Assembly (NCBI RefSeq): GCF_000750005.1
Contig: NZ_JPYA01000162.1
Location: forward strand, 1-64,000
Direction: 5' to 3'
From: Geobacillus icigianus
GTDB lineage: Bacteria; Bacillota; Bacilli; Bacillales; Anoxybacillaceae
Length of the DNA stretch: 64,000 bases
Position numbers and translations under genes: made by a program. The notes under the pieces are model-generated. The model saw only the letters and a program-made list of their open reading frames with translations. It did not search any database and was not told the DNA's origin. Positions 35,832 to 44,823 of the stretch are shown piece after piece; position 1 is the stretch's first letter; each line of letters begins with the position of its first letter.

Positions 35832-35924
35832 AGCCGGTTTTGATCCACTTTTGTCCCATTCCCATACTATTTTGTGGCCTTGTCTCATATCGTTATGGTA
35901 AAGAAACGCGGGAGAAGGGATCAG

Positions 35925-36167
35925 ATGAAAGCGTATGTGGCGTTTTTAGTGCAGATGATGATTTGGAGCAGTTTTTCAATCATTGAGTGGCTGTCCGGAC
36001 GAGATCGGCCGTTTTTCCGCGGGGTGATGCTATGCGTGTTTATGTATATCGCCTTTTTGTTGGCGCGGCGGCTCGGTCTGGCGACGCGCCAGGCAGCATT
36101 GACGACGATTGGGACAGCGGCGGTGTACTTTGCCGGTCAGCAATGGGTATGGCAAGCGGTGCAGTGA
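35925..36167 (+). CDS. Small membrane protein, three segments
   Basis: 80 residues, about three hydrophobic segments (AFLVQMMIWSSFSIIEWL; GVMLCVFMYIAFLLA; TTIGTAAVYFAGQQW). The ATG at 35925 has GGGAGAAGGG upstream. It stands where B. subtilis has slp, but no lipobox is seen, so it is not that lipoprotein. Function unknown. Confidence 0.65.
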   Translation: MKAYVAFLVQMMIWSSFSIIEWLSGRDRPFFRGVMLCVFMYIAFLLARRLGLATRQAALTTIGTAAVYFAGQQWVWQAVQ

Positions 36168-36203
36168 CGGAGGGCAGGGGCGGAACGGTCGTCCCCCCCG
36201 CCC

Positions 36204-36385
36204 TTTCCCAACGAGAAAAACGTTGTTGCATCGGCGCTGCTTTTCACGCGTATGAAGGGAATTCGCCGTTTTTCATCAGCCTGATGAAGGGAATCTGCCG
36301 TTTTTTCACCAGCCTTCAAGGCAAACCGCGGTTTTTCACCGACTTTCTTGACGAATGCCTTCGATCGTTTCACCGGCCGTCTGCC
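36204..36385 (-). repeat. MITE-like repeat, copy G (inverted, rearranged)
   Basis: Read on the minus strand it holds GGCTGGTGAAAAAACGGC, then ATTCCCTTCATC and GATGCAACAACGTTTTTCTC, as in the other copies, with an internal partial duplication (GATGAAAAACGGCGAATTCC) and a second TGGTGA-like end. Termini are degenerate. Non-coding. Confidence 0.6.
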
Positions 36386-36388
36386 CGT

Positions 36389-36766
36389 TTATGAGGCGTC
36401 AAACACCATCGTCCGGCCGCTAAACAAATGCCATTCGCCGCCAAGCGTTTTGGCCAGCCATCTGCCGAACTCATTCGCCTTGCCTTTGTCTCCGTGCGTG
36501 GCGCCCGGCGGCAGCGCGATGTCGATGAAACATTGTTCGCCGGCGGTGCGCACGGAAACGGCCATCCCTCGATACAGGCGGCCGTCGCCTTGCAAGTACA
36601 GCACTCCTTCGCGCTCATGCACTGTATATGGAAAAGCCGCTTGTTCATACGCCCAGCTTAGCTGTTCTCCCGTCTTGCCGAGCGCCGCCCGGTAGCGTTC
36701 AAGCAGCTGTTTCACTTCATCGAGCGCGACAGTTTGTCCTGCCTTCAGTTTCAAGCTTGTTTTCAT
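36389..36766 (-). CDS. DUF1885-like protein
   Basis: 125 residues with no signal or membrane segment. SLKLKAGQTVALDEVKQLLE, YLQGDGRLYRGM and ALPPGATHGDKGKANEFG are notable. I place it tentatively in DUF1885, a Bacillus/Geobacillus family with a solved structure but no known role. AAAGGAGAGGGG precedes the start. It is convergent with the membrane gene and lies upstream of the divergent SR1 locus. Confidence 0.6.
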   Translation of the reverse strand: MKTSLKLKAGQTVALDEVKQLLERYRAALGKTGEQLSWAYEQAAFPYTVHEREGVLYLQGDGRLYRGMAVSVRTAGEQCFIDIALPPGATHGDKGKANEFGRWLAKTLGGEWHLFSGRTMVFDAS

Positions 36767-36858
36767 GCGCCCCTCTCCTTTCGTTCTTTACGTCGATTGT
36801 ACCACATTTTTTCTGAATATTGATGAAAAAGTTTTGAAAGGAAGATGATTGTTCTAAA

Positions 36859-36869
36859 TGTGACATACA
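36859..36869 (+). promoter_or_regulatory. CcpN box 1 upstream of SR1
   Basis: TGTGACATACA fits the B. subtilis CcpN motif TRTGHYATAYW at all positions. It lies just upstream of the SR1 -35 box. Confidence 0.7.
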
Positions 36870-36877
36870 AATTAGGG

Positions 36878-36906
36878 TTGACATTCTAAATGTGATATAT
36901 TATTAT
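36878..36906 (+). promoter_or_regulatory. SR1 promoter
   Basis: Consensus TTGACA (36878-36883), a 17-bp spacer and TATTAT (36901-36906); the strongest-looking promoter in the window. Start expected near 36913. Confidence 0.85.
36891..36901 (+). promoter_or_regulatory. CcpN box 2 overlapping the SR1 -10
   Basis: TGTGATATATT also fits TRTGHYATAYW exactly and reaches into the -10 box. The two boxes are in TTCTAAATGTGA repeats 32 bp apart, about three helical turns. Confidence 0.75.
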
Positions 36907-36948
36907 AAAGTCAACAATGAAATTTATCATCACAAAGGGGTTTTGGGG

Positions 36949-37074
36949 ATGGGCACGATCGTATGCCAAACATGTGAAGCGACGATTGCGTACTTCGAAG
37001 ATGAAAAAGTGACTACGCTTTACGGTCAATGCGATGGTTGCGGGCATGACGATGACGGTGAAAAAGGGGAGTAA
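36949..37074 (+). CDS. sr1P: SR1P, GapA-binding peptide
   Basis: 41 residues starting MGTIVCQTCEATIAYFEDEK and continuing VTTLYGQC with further Cys residues. This is the SR1P family, 39 residues in B. subtilis, which binds glyceraldehyde-3-phosphate dehydrogenase GapA and promotes its partnership with RNase J1. CxxC pairs suggest metal binding. AAAGGGG lies 8 bases before the ATG. Its expected partner RNase J1 is encoded 10 kb upstream. Confidence 0.9.
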   Translation: MGTIVCQTCEATIAYFEDEKVTTLYGQCDGCGHDDDGEKGE

Positions 37075-37108
37075 AACGGTCAAACAAAATGGGGGAAGGA
37101 ATGAAGTA

Positions 37109-37147
37109 GCGCGCATGTGATGGGGGCACATGCGCGCTGTTTATTTA
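37109..37147 (+). terminator. SR1 terminator
   Basis: GCGCGCATGTG and CACATGCGCGC form a perfect 11-bp stem with a 7-base loop, followed by TGTTTATTT. Confidence 0.9.
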
Positions 37148-37148
37148 A

Positions 37149-37184
37149 CAAAACCGCCCAAGCCGGCGAACGCGGCTTGGGCGG
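37149..37184 (-). terminator. speA terminator
   Basis: CCGCCCAAGCC and GGCTTGGGCGG pair exactly; the minus-strand transcript continues TTTTG. It starts right after the speA stop codon and faces the SR1 terminator. Confidence 0.85.
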
Positions 37185-38657
37185 CTACCAAATCGGCTTA
37201 TGTTCCTTAATGACGCGCAACGTTTGCAGCGTATCGTCTTCCGGGCCTTGGACGGGGAGGCCAGCGGCTAAATTCGTCTCGATATAGTTCAAGTTTTCTT
37301 CCGTAATAATTTCACCCGGAATAAAAATCGGAATGCCTGGCGGATACACCATCACAAACTCGGCGATAATCCGCCCGGCCGACTCGCGGAACGGAACGAC
37401 TTCCGTCTCGGCGTAAAAGGCGTCGCGCGGCGTTAACGCGAGCGCCGGAATGTCCGGGAGAAGCACTTTCGGTTTTACCCCTTCTTCCGCCTGGTGGCTG
37501 AATTGTGCCGATAGGCGGCGGAGCGCTTCCACGAGAAGGCCGGCCTCGCGCTCGCTGTCACCGGGGGTGATGATGCACAAAATGTTGTACAAATCGGAAA
37601 GCTCGACTTCAATGTTGAACGCTTCCCGCAGCCATTGCTCGGCATCATGGCCGGTCAATCCGAGCTCTTTGACGGAAATGATCAGCTTGGTCGGGTCGTA
37701 GTCGTAGACCGCTTCCGTGCCTAAAATCTCCTCGCCGACGCAGTACAAATACGGGATTTCATTGATTTGTCGCCGCGTCCAGTCCGCGAGGCGGATGGCG
37801 TTGTCGATGAGCTCCCGGCCTTTGGTGGCCAGCTGTTTGCGGGCGACATCGAGCGAAGCAAGCAGCAAATACGACGTCGATGTGGTCGTCAACATGCTGA
37901 GAATCGCCTGTACGTGCTTCGCTGAGACGAGTCCCTCGCGCACGTTTAAAATCGAGCTTTGCGTCAGCGAACCGCCGAGTTTGTGAACGCTTGTCGCCGC
38001 CATATCGGCACCCGCCTGCATCGCCGAAAGCGGCAAGCGCTCATGAAAATGAATATGCACGCCGTGCGCTTCGTCGACGAGTACCGGGACACCGTAGGCG
38101 TGCGCGATATCAACGATTTTTTTCAGATCGCCCGCTATGCCGAAGTACGTCGGGTTGATGACGAGCACCCCTTTGGCATCCGGGTGCTGGCGGAGCGCTT
38201 TTTTCACCGCTTGCGGCGTGATGCCGTGGGAAATGCCAAGCTCCTTGTCGATTTCCGGATGAATGAAAATCGGCGTCGCGCCGGAAAAGACAATGGCCGA
38301 CATCACGGATTTATGGACGTTGCGCGGCACGATGATTTTATCGCCCGGCCCGGCGACCGACATGACCATCGTCATGATGGCGCCGCTCGTTCCTTGCACG
38401 GAGAAAAACGTGTAGTCGGCCCCGAACGCTTCGGCGGCGAGCTCTTGGGCCCGCTTGATCATTCCTCGCGGATGGTGCAAATCATCGAGCGGACCGATGT
38501 TGATCAAATCCATCGCCAAGGCATTTTCTCCGATAAAAGAGCGAAATTCCGGATCCATGCCGGCCCCTTTTTTATGGCCGGGGATATGGAACTGGACCGG
38601 ATTTTTTTTTATATGTTCCAACAAACCGGTAAACAACGGTGTTTCAAGCTGCGACAA
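37185..38657 (-). CDS. speA: Arginine decarboxylase SpeA
   Basis: PLP-dependent decarboxylase of the Orn/Lys/Arg group, 490 residues like B. subtilis SpeA. FHIPGHKKGAGMD, FSVQGTSGAIMTM, DEAHGVHIHFH and SVHKLGGSLTQS (PLP Lys) are present, and the C-terminal domain carries VYPPGIPIFIPGE. It makes agmatine for polyamine synthesis. The start is TTG 38657 with AGAGGTG upstream. Orientation is opposite to pdh, unlike B. subtilis. Confidence 0.92.
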   Translation of the reverse strand: MSQLETPLFTGLLEHIKKNPVQFHIPGHKKGAGMDPEFRSFIGENALAMDLINIGPLDDLHHPRGMIKRAQELAAEAFGADYTFFSVQGTSGAIMTMVMSVAGPGDKIIVPRNVHKSVMSAIVFSGATPIFIHPEIDKELGISHGITPQAVKKALRQHPDAKGVLVINPTYFGIAGDLKKIVDIAHAYGVPVLVDEAHGVHIHFHERLPLSAMQAGADMAATSVHKLGGSLTQSSILNVREGLVSAKHVQAILSMLTTTSTSYLLLASLDVARKQLATKGRELIDNAIRLADWTRRQINEIPYLYCVGEEILGTEAVYDYDPTKLIISVKELGLTGHDAEQWLREAFNIEVELSDLYNILCIITPGDSEREAGLLVEALRRLSAQFSHQAEEGVKPKVLLPDIPALALTPRDAFYAETEVVPFRESAGRIIAEFVMVYPPGIPIFIPGEIITEENLNYIETNLAAGLPVQGPEDDTLQTLRVIKEHKPIW

Positions 38658-38814
38658 TGGGTTTTCACACCTCTTTACCTAAAAAATAAAACAAATGCAT
38701 TATAGCATGGATTTTTTCGTTTGCAAAGAAAAAGAAGCGAACGCGGAAACAGGAAAACGAAGAGGAAGTCAAGAATAGGTAGAAAGACGAGATGAAAGAA
38801 GGAGATGAGGTTTG

Positions 38815-39774
38815 ATGGAGTGGAAGACGAGAGTGACAGAGCTGCTTGGCATCACCTATCCGATCATTCAAGGCGGGCTCGCCTATTTGGCGTACGCCGA
38901 TCTGGCCGCCGCTGTCTCGAATGCCGGCGGCCTCGGGCAAATCACGGCCATGTCGCTTGAAAGCCCGGCCCGGCTGCGCGAGGAGATTCGCAAGGTGAAA
39001 GCGAACACCGATCGCCCGTTTGGCGTCAATTTCGCCATCGGCCAGCACGGCCGTCCGTTCGCCCATATGCTCGAGGCTGCGCTTGAAGAGGGAGTGCCGG
39101 TCGTTTCAGTCACCGGGGGCAACCCGGCCCCGTTTTTTGAGCAATTGAAAGGGACGAAGGTGAAAAAGCTTGTTCTAGTGGCCGCTGTCCGCCAAGCGGT
39201 AAAAGCGGAAGAGCTCGGGGCGGATGCGGTGATGGTTGTCGGTCAAGAAGGGGGCGGGCATCTCGGCAAACATGACACCGGCACGTTCGTTTTGATCCCG
39301 AAAGTCGTCGATTCGGTCTCGATTCCGGTCATCGCCTCCGGCGGCATCGCCGATGGCCGCGGGCTGATGGCGGCGTTGGCGCTCGGCGCAGAGGGGATCG
39401 AAATGGGAACGCGGTTTATCGCCACGAAAGAATGCGTCCATGCCCATCCAGTTTACAAGGAAATGATTGTGAACGCGACAGAACAGGATACGATCATCAT
39501 TAAGCGATCGCTCGGAGCGCCGGGGCGGGTGCTCGCCAACGCTTGGGCGGAAAAAATCGTGGAAATCGAACGTCAAGGCGGCACGTACGATGACTTGAAG
39601 GAGTATATTAGCGGAGAAGCAAACCGGCGCTTCATTTATGAAGGAAAGGTCGATGAAGGGTTCGCTTGGGCCGGACAGGCGATCGGCCTCATTCGCGACA
39701 TTCCGTCTGTCGCTGAATTGTTTGCCCGCATGATCGAAGAGGCGGAACAAATTCGGAGCCGCTGGGCAAACTAA
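38815..39774 (+). CDS. Nitronate monooxygenase / FabK-like flavoprotein
   Basis: 319-residue FMN TIM-barrel enzyme. [28 protein letters not shown] at the N-terminus, [23 protein letters not shown] with the catalytic-type His, and [27 protein letters not shown] are family marks shared by 2-nitropropane dioxygenases and FabK enoyl reductases. Which activity applies cannot be told from sequence. AAGGAGATGAGG precedes ATG 38815. Divergent from speA. Confidence 0.85.
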   Translation: MEWKTRVTELLGITYPIIQGGLAYLAYADLAAAVSNAGGLGQITAMSLESPARLREEIRKVKANTDRPFGVNFAIGQHGRPFAHMLEAALEEGVPVVSVTGGNPAPFFEQLKGTKVKKLVLVAAVRQAVKAEELGADAVMVVGQEGGGHLGKHDTGTFVLIPKVVDSVSIPVIASGGIADGRGLMAALALGAEGIEMGTRFIATKECVHAHPVYKEMIVNATEQDTIIIKRSLGAPGRVLANAWAEKIVEIERQGGTYDDLKEYISGEANRRFIYEGKVDEGFAWAGQAIGLIRDIPSVAELFARMIEEAEQIRSRWAN

Positions 39775-39790
39775 CAGCGGAGGTGGGAGA

Positions 39791-40087
39791 ATGAGCTATT
39801 CGTATCCGTTTTCCTATGAGTGGTCGACGCAAGAAATCATCGATGTCATCAAATTTTTCACGGCGATTGAAACGGCCTATGAACAGGGAATTCGGCGCGA
39901 AGAACTGATGAGCCGGTATCGCCGTTTTAAGGAGATCGTCCCGTCGAAAAGCGAGGAGAACCGGTTGTACGCCGAATTCGAGCAAGAAAGCGGCTATTCA
40001 TCCTATGCGGTGATGAAGCAGGCGAAAGAGGCGAAAGACGGCGATTGGATTCACCCCGCCCCGAACGGGCCGCAGCGCGGTAGGTAA
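39791..40087 (+). CDS. yktA: UPF0223 protein YktA
   Basis: 98 residues matching UPF0223: [42 protein letters not shown] and [10 protein letters not shown]. Function unknown. It lies between speA and yktC as in B. subtilis; yktB is absent. Confidence 0.92.
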   Translation: MSYSYPFSYEWSTQEIIDVIKFFTAIETAYEQGIRREELMSRYRRFKEIVPSKSEENRLYAEFEQESGYSSYAVMKQAKEAKDGDWIHPAPNGPQRGR

Positions 40088-40176
40088 ACACACAAATTAG
40101 TTGCATACACCTCTTTTTCCACATAATATAATATAAAACAAAACGAAGCAGGCAAAGGGCGCCGGAGGTTTCGCGG

Positions 40177-40392
40177 ATGACAGGGAAAGGGGTGCGGATG
40201 AACATGAAAAAAACCGCCAATTCGCTGAAACGCCCAGACGGGGATAAACGCATGGCGGTGCTGCGGCTCGAGCTCGATTACGAACTTGCGACGCTGTACG
40301 AAGCCATGATGGAAAATGATGAGGAAAAGAAAAAAGAATGCAAACGGCGGCTGGAAAAACTGCGCCAAGAACTGATGCGCCTTCAAGTATGA
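40177..40392 (+). CDS. ykzI: Small coiled-coil protein, YkzI-like
   Basis: 71 residues; LRLELDYELATLYEAMMENDEEKKKECKRRL is predicted as a long charged helix. Position between yktA and yktC suggests YkzI. Two starts are possible: ATG 40177 with GGAGGT upstream and ATG 40198 with AAAGGGGTG upstream; the first is given. Terminator at 40405. Confidence 0.75.
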   Translation: MTGKGVRMNMKKTANSLKRPDGDKRMAVLRLELDYELATLYEAMMENDEEKKKECKRRLEKLRQELMRLQV

Positions 40393-40404
40393 TCATCATT
40401 CAAG

Positions 40405-40428
40405 GCGAACCATGCGGTTCGTTTTTTT
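40405..40428 (+). terminator. ykzI terminator
   Basis: CGAACC-ATGC-GGTTCG followed by seven T residues. Confidence 0.85.
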
Positions 40429-40471
40429 CTTGACAGCGGTGATGTACATACGAAAGCGAGGAGGAATGGAC

Positions 40472-41266
40472 ATGACAGCAAAATGGGATGAAATCGACCA
40501 ATGGGCCCAGCAATGGATTCGCGAAGCGGGGGAGCGCATCCGCGCCTCGTTTGCCGAAAAGCTGACGATCGAGACGAAAGCGAATGCAAACGATTTGGTG
40601 ACCAACGTTGACCGCGGCATTGAGCAGTTTTTCGCCGCGCAAATCCGGCGCCGGTTTCCGGACCATCATCTGTTGGGCGAAGAAGGCTTCGGCGATCCGC
40701 TCGAGGCGCTTGATGGAATCGTTTGGATCATCGACCCGATTGACGGAACGATGAACTTTGTCCATCAACAGCGTCATTTCGCCGTTTCGATTGGCGTTTT
40801 TGCCGACGGCGTCGGCCAGCTCGGCTATGTGTATGACGTCGTCGCTGACGAATTGTATTGGGCGCGAAAGGGACAAGGGGTGTGGCTGAACGGCGCGCCG
40901 CTTAGCCGCCTGCGGCCGGTGCCGATCGCGGAATCGGTCATCGCTGTCAATGCGACATGGCTGATGGAAAATCGCCGCCTTGACCATCGCCCGCTTGTGC
41001 GGCTGGCGAAAGAGGCGCGCGGCACGCGCTCATACGGGTCGGCGGCTCTCGAGCTCGCGTATGTCGCCGCCGGGCGTTTGGACGCCTATCTTTCGCCGCG
41101 GTTGTCGCCGTGGGACTTCGCCGGCGGGATGATTTTGATTGAGGAAGCGGGCGGAGTTGTGACAAACTTGAACGGCGCGCCGCTTGATTTGCTCGGCCCT
41201 AATTCAGTGCTGGCCGCCAAACCGGGAGTGCACGAAGAGATTTTGCGGCGCTATCTTTCGCGTTGA
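40472..41266 (+). CDS. yktC: Inositol monophosphatase family protein YktC
   Basis: 264 residues. Mg-binding motifs GEEGFGDP, DPIDGTMNFVHQ and WDFAGGMILIEEAGG are complete. The family dephosphorylates inositol-1-phosphate and related compounds. ATG 40472 has GAGGAGG 8 bases upstream; ATG 40466 is too close. Confidence 0.93.
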   Translation: MTAKWDEIDQWAQQWIREAGERIRASFAEKLTIETKANANDLVTNVDRGIEQFFAAQIRRRFPDHHLLGEEGFGDPLEALDGIVWIIDPIDGTMNFVHQQRHFAVSIGVFADGVGQLGYVYDVVADELYWARKGQGVWLNGAPLSRLRPVPIAESVIAVNATWLMENRRLDHRPLVRLAKEARGTRSYGSAALELAYVAAGRLDAYLSPRLSPWDFAGGMILIEEAGGVVTNLNGAPLDLLGPNSVLAAKPGVHEEILRRYLSR

Positions 41267-41563
41267 CAGCCGCCATGGTGGCGCTCATTGACCTAAAAGG
41301 TTGTCTGCTTTTTTGCCGGATATTTGCGGCTGGCTGCTGGCGGCCGGAAAGCCGGCGAATACGCCGGTGGCCATCATCGAACAAGATCGGCACAACGTAT
41401 CGTGCGGCAGAAACAGTCAGAACGTATAATGCAACGAAAGAGGGGCTGACTCAAAAGGCGATCTCCCCTCAAGAAAGACATAGCATATCGTGTGGAGAGG
41501 GACGGTTAGTGTCTATATTATGATGAGTGAGGGTGCCCCACCCCTTTGGGACACCCTCCTCGT
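41267..41563 (+). repeat. Intergenic region with terminator-associated repeat, copy 2
   Basis: No gene. The core at 41385-41445 opens GATCGGCACAACGTATCGTG, contains GCGGCAGAAACAGTCAGAA and ends GCAACGAAAGAGGGG, matching copies at 20.7 and 52.9 kb. A hairpin GAGGGTGCCCC...TTTGGGACACCCTC (41529-41558) lies at the ylaF end. Confidence 0.65.
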
Positions 41564-41737
41564 TCAGCGGCGCGTTCGTTTTTTATGGGCGAACCCAACG
41601 CCCATGACAGCGATAAAGATCAGTGTAGAAGCGGCGATGCCGATGGCGCTTTGCTCGGCAATGGAGACGCCGACCGCCATCAAGGCGGCCACCGCGACAA
41701 TCGAAAGCAGCAGCGGCACAAGCTCGATTCGTTTCAT
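41564..41737 (-). CDS. ylaF: Small membrane protein YlaF
   Basis: 57 residues: LVPLLLSIVAVAALMAVGVS and IGIAASTLIFIAVMGVGFAH form two membrane segments, with a short basic tail KKRTRR. It lies on the minus strand directly upstream of typA, exactly as ylaF in B. subtilis. The ribosome site is weak (GAGGAA, 14 bases upstream); no other in-frame start exists after the upstream TAG. Confidence 0.75.
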   Translation of the reverse strand: MKRIELVPLLLSIVAVAALMAVGVSIAEQSAIGIAASTLIFIAVMGVGFAHKKRTRR

Positions 41738-41928
41738 CTCGCGCGGGCGATTCCTCGGCTTAGCAGCGGAAGCAACCGCCTAGAATCCCCCTTCCTCCTT
41801 TCGCTCCGTCCTCTTTCGGCCGAACCGCAAGCGGCCCAAACAGGCCGGCGTTCAGCGGCCGTTTCAGCCTCGTGCATTGACGCGTCTTTTTTAGTTTACC
41901 GGAAAATATGCTGATTTTCTATCGTTGT

Positions 41929-41936
41929 GATATAAT
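41929..41936 (+). promoter_or_regulatory. typA promoter -10
   Basis: TGATATAAT is an extended -10 with an exact TATAAT at 41931-41936; no clear -35. Confidence 0.6.
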
Positions 41937-41970
41937 AGACAAGCAGTTTGCCAAACAGGAGTGACCGACA

Positions 41971-43815
41971 TTGACAAACAGACGAATGGATATCCGCAAT
42001 ATCGCGATCATCGCCCATGTCGACCACGGAAAAACAACGCTTGTCGACCAACTGCTTCGGCAGTCAGGAACGTTCCGCGAGAACGAGCAAGTCGCCGAGC
42101 GGGTGTTGGACCGCAACGATTTGGAGCGGGAGCGCGGCATTACGATTTTAGCGAAAAATACGGCCGTTTTGTATAAAGGAACGCGCATCAACATTTTGGA
42201 TACGCCCGGGCACGCCGATTTCGGCGGAGAGGTAGAGCGGATTATGCGCCTTGTCGACGGGGTGCTGCTCGTTGTCGACGCCTATGAAGGCTGCATGCCG
42301 CAAACGCGGTTCGTCTTGAAAAAGGCGTTGGAGCAGCAGCTTGTGCCTATCGTCGTCGTCAATAAAATCGACCGCGAGTTTGCCCGCCCGACGGAAGTTG
42401 TCGATGAAGTCATCGATTTGTTGATCGAACTGGGCGCCACCGAAGAGCAGCTCGACTTTCCGGTTGTGTATACATCGGCGCTGCGCGGGACATCAAGCCT
42501 TGATCCGGAGCGGCAAGACGGCGATATGACCGCCCTGTTTGAAACGATCATCGATCATATTCCGGCGCCGGTCGATAACCGCGAGGAGCCGTTGCAGTTT
42601 CAAGTGGCGCTGCTTGATTACAATGAATACGTCGGGCGCATCGGGATCGGCCGCGTGTTTCGCGGCGCGATGAAAACCGGCCAGCAAGTGGCGCTCATCA
42701 AGCGCGACGGGTCCGTGAAGCTGTTCCGCGTCACGAAACTGTTCGGGTTCATCGGTTTGAAACGAATCGAAATCGAACAAGCGCAGGCCGGTGACATCGT
42801 TGCGATCGCTGGCATGGAAGACATTAACGTCGGCGAAACGGTGTGCCCTCCGGATCACCAAGAGCCGCTGCCGCCGCTGCACATTGATGAACCGACATTG
42901 AAAATGACGTTTCTTGTCAACAACAGCCCGTTCGCTGGCCGTGAAGGCAAATACGTGACGGCGAGAAAGCTCGAGGAGCGGCTGCGCACACAGCTCGAAA
43001 CCGACGTCAGCCTGCGCGTGGAGCCGACCGAGTCGCCGGATGCGTGGATCGTTTCGGGGCGCGGCGAGCTTCATTTGGCGATTTTGATTGAAAGCATGCG
43101 CCGCGAAGGGTATGAATTGCAAGTGTCGAAGCCGGAAGTGATTGTCAAAGACATCGATGGCGTTCGCTGTGAACCGATCGAGCGAGTCGTCATTGATATT
43201 CCGGAAGAATATACGGGGGCGATTATGGAATCGCTCGGCAGCCGCAAAGGCGAGCTCGTCGACATGGTGCACGGCGACAACGGACAAGTGCGTCTTGTGT
43301 TTCATGTGCCATCGCGCGGATTGATCGGTTATCGGAGCGAGTTTTTGTCATTGACGCGCGGCTACGGCATTTTGAACCATTCGTTCGATCATTATGCCCC
43401 GCTGCACCCTGGTGCGATTGGCGGCCGCCGTCAAGGCGTGCTCGTTTCAATGGAAACGGGAAAAGCGACGGCCTACAGCATCATGCAGCTGGAAGACCGC
43501 GGGACGATTTTCGTTGAACCAGGCACAGAAGTGTATGAAGGAATGATCGTTGGCGAGCATAATCGCGAAAACGACCTCGTCGTCAACATTTGCCGGGAAA
43601 AACATGTCACGAATGTGCGCTCTTCGACGAAAGAGCAGACAGTGACGATGAAAAAACCGCGTCTGTTGACGCTTGAAGAGGCGCTCGAATATTTGAGCGA
43701 CGATGAGTATTGCGAGGTGACGCCCGCTTCGATTCGCTTGCGCAAAAAAATCTTAAGAAAGAGCGAGCGCGAAAAGGCGGAGAAGAAGAAAAAAGCGGCC
43801 GAACAGGCGAAATAG
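41971..43815 (+). CDS. typA: Ribosome-associated GTPase TypA/BipA
   Basis: 614-residue translational GTPase. [15 protein letters not shown] (G1), [10 protein letters not shown] (G2), [10 protein letters not shown] (G3), NKIDRE (G4) are present, followed by the domain II beta barrel, EF-G-like domains and the BipA C-terminal domain with a lysine-rich tail. It binds 70S ribosomes in stress and cold adaptation. The TTG start follows AGGAGTGA by 6 bases. Confidence 0.97.
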   Translation: MTNRRMDIRNIAIIAHVDHGKTTLVDQLLRQSGTFRENEQVAERVLDRNDLERERGITILAKNTAVLYKGTRINILDTPGHADFGGEVERIMRLVDGVLLVVDAYEGCMPQTRFVLKKALEQQLVPIVVVNKIDREFARPTEVVDEVIDLLIELGATEEQLDFPVVYTSALRGTSSLDPERQDGDMTALFETIIDHIPAPVDNREEPLQFQVALLDYNEYVGRIGIGRVFRGAMKTGQQVALIKRDGSVKLFRVTKLFGFIGLKRIEIEQAQAGDIVAIAGMEDINVGETVCPPDHQEPLPPLHIDEPTLKMTFLVNNSPFAGREGKYVTARKLEERLRTQLETDVSLRVEPTESPDAWIVSGRGELHLAILIESMRREGYELQVSKPEVIVKDIDGVRCEPIERVVIDIPEEYTGAIMESLGSRKGELVDMVHGDNGQVRLVFHVPSRGLIGYRSEFLSLTRGYGILNHSFDHYAPLHPGAIGGRRQGVLVSMETGKATAYSIMQLEDRGTIFVEPGTEVYEGMIVGEHNRENDLVVNICREKHVTNVRSSTKEQTVTMKKPRLLTLEEALEYLSDDEYCEVTPASIRLRKKILRKSEREKAEKKKKAAEQAK

Positions 43816-43921
43816 CCGACATCGTTCCTTGTTCTGCCAAAAAAGAGGGAAGCCGGGCGCCGCTTGGCGCCTGCGCGTCTTTGAGCGGAGCGGATCATCT
43901 GGATGAAATGGGGGGAAGCGA

Positions 43922-44230
43922 ATGAACGTGCTCGAACGGTTGAGCTTTTTTGCCTCGCTGTATGACGTGCATGATCATCCCGAGCGGGGCATGTGGTTGC
44001 TTTATATCACCGTACTGTTGCTCGCGGCGTTGGTGTATCGGCTCGGGTTTGCCCGTCGCCTGCCGCTGTTGAAAAACGTCATCATCTATGGATTGCTGGC
44101 GCTCGGCTGCACGATTTTAACTTTTTTTGCTGTTTTTTTGCCGGTGGCGGAAGGATTGGCTGTCGCCGCACTCGTATTAATCATATATAAAATTCGGCTG
44201 AGGCAGGCGAAAGAGGGAGAAGACGGGTGA
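43922..44230 (+). CDS. ylaH: YlaH family membrane protein
   Basis: 102 residues with three hydrophobic segments ([52 protein letters not shown]). Position after typA and overall pattern match YlaH. Function unknown. Overlaps the next gene by 4 bases (GTGA). Confidence 0.88.
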   Translation: MNVLERLSFFASLYDVHDHPERGMWLLYITVLLLAALVYRLGFARRLPLLKNVIIYGLLALGCTILTFFAVFLPVAEGLAVAALVLIIYKIRLRQAKEGEDG

Positions 44231-44511
44231 GATCCGTGGAAGATGTTCTTGGCCATTGGCTGACCATCCATATTGTCTCCACCGCTCGTCCGCACGATGC
44301 CGCGGCGCGCGAAACCGCTTCCTTTTTCCGCTCGCTGCTTGCGAGCGATTTTGGCGTCACCGCGGTCGCGGCCGGCAAAGATGAACAAAGCGGACACTAT
44401 ATTGTCGAATACGAGCGCGGCGGGGAGAAACGTGTCGCCCGGTTTTCAATTGAGCTGGCGGAAGCGATGTGGAGGCAAATGGAGGTCGAGCCGGAAAAAT
44501 ACGGATGGTAA
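44227..44511 (+). CDS. Hypothetical protein downstream of ylaH
   Basis: 94 residues, soluble, with [20 protein letters not shown] and [20 protein letters not shown]; probably one alpha-beta domain. It is coupled to ylaH through the GTGA overlap. No B. subtilis counterpart at this place is known to me. Confidence 0.7.
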   Translation: MRSVEDVLGHWLTIHIVSTARPHDAAARETASFFRSLLASDFGVTAVAAGKDEQSGHYIVEYERGGEKRVARFSIELAEAMWRQMEVEPEKYGW

Positions 44512-44555
44512 CAACGCGGCGCTGAAAGCATTCGCTTTTCAGCGCCGTGTTGTTA
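44510..44555. terminator. Bidirectional terminator
   Basis: AACAACGCGGCGCTGAAA and TTTTCAGCGCCGTGTTGTT form a 17-bp near-perfect stem, between convergent genes. Confidence 0.75.
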
Positions 44556-44561
44556 GCTCGG

Positions 44562-44762
44562 TCACCAGTCGTCCCCCGCCCGGTGGCCGCGGTAAAAACG
44601 AAATTTTCCTGTCGAAAGCCGCCGCTTCGTTTTTTCACTGATGCGGTCATGGCATTTGTGACACATGTACGTATGGATCGGACGGTTGCGCAGCCGTTTG
44701 GCGAGCGGCGATTCATCGTCAATCGTCTCGATTTGATCGCAAAGCACGCATTTGACTCTCAT
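44562..44762 (-). CDS. ylaI: YlaI zinc-ribbon protein
   Basis: 66 residues with CxxC...CHKC: VKCVLCDQIETIDDESPLAK and RPIHTYMCHKCHDRI. Very close to B. subtilis YlaI (DUF2197). The two Cys pairs should bind zinc. Role unknown. Confidence 0.95.
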   Translation of the reverse strand: MRVKCVLCDQIETIDDESPLAKRLRNRPIHTYMCHKCHDRISEKTKRRLSTGKFRFYRGHRAGDDW

Positions 44763-44823
44763 CGTTCACCTCAGGAAAGGGCTAATTTCCCGTCCCATTA
44801 TACCATAACCGCACCGGAATCGG

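Larger units (their letters stand above)
36913..37147 (+). ncRNA. sr1: SR1 dual-function small RNA
   Basis: A transcript of about 235 nt bounded by the promoter above and the terminator at 37109-37147, in the same place as B. subtilis SR1 (between the pdh genes and speA). In B. subtilis the 3' part base-pairs with ahrC mRNA and inhibits its translation, and the 5' part encodes SR1P. The 3' segment here (37078-37108) is the candidate pairing region. Confidence 0.8.
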
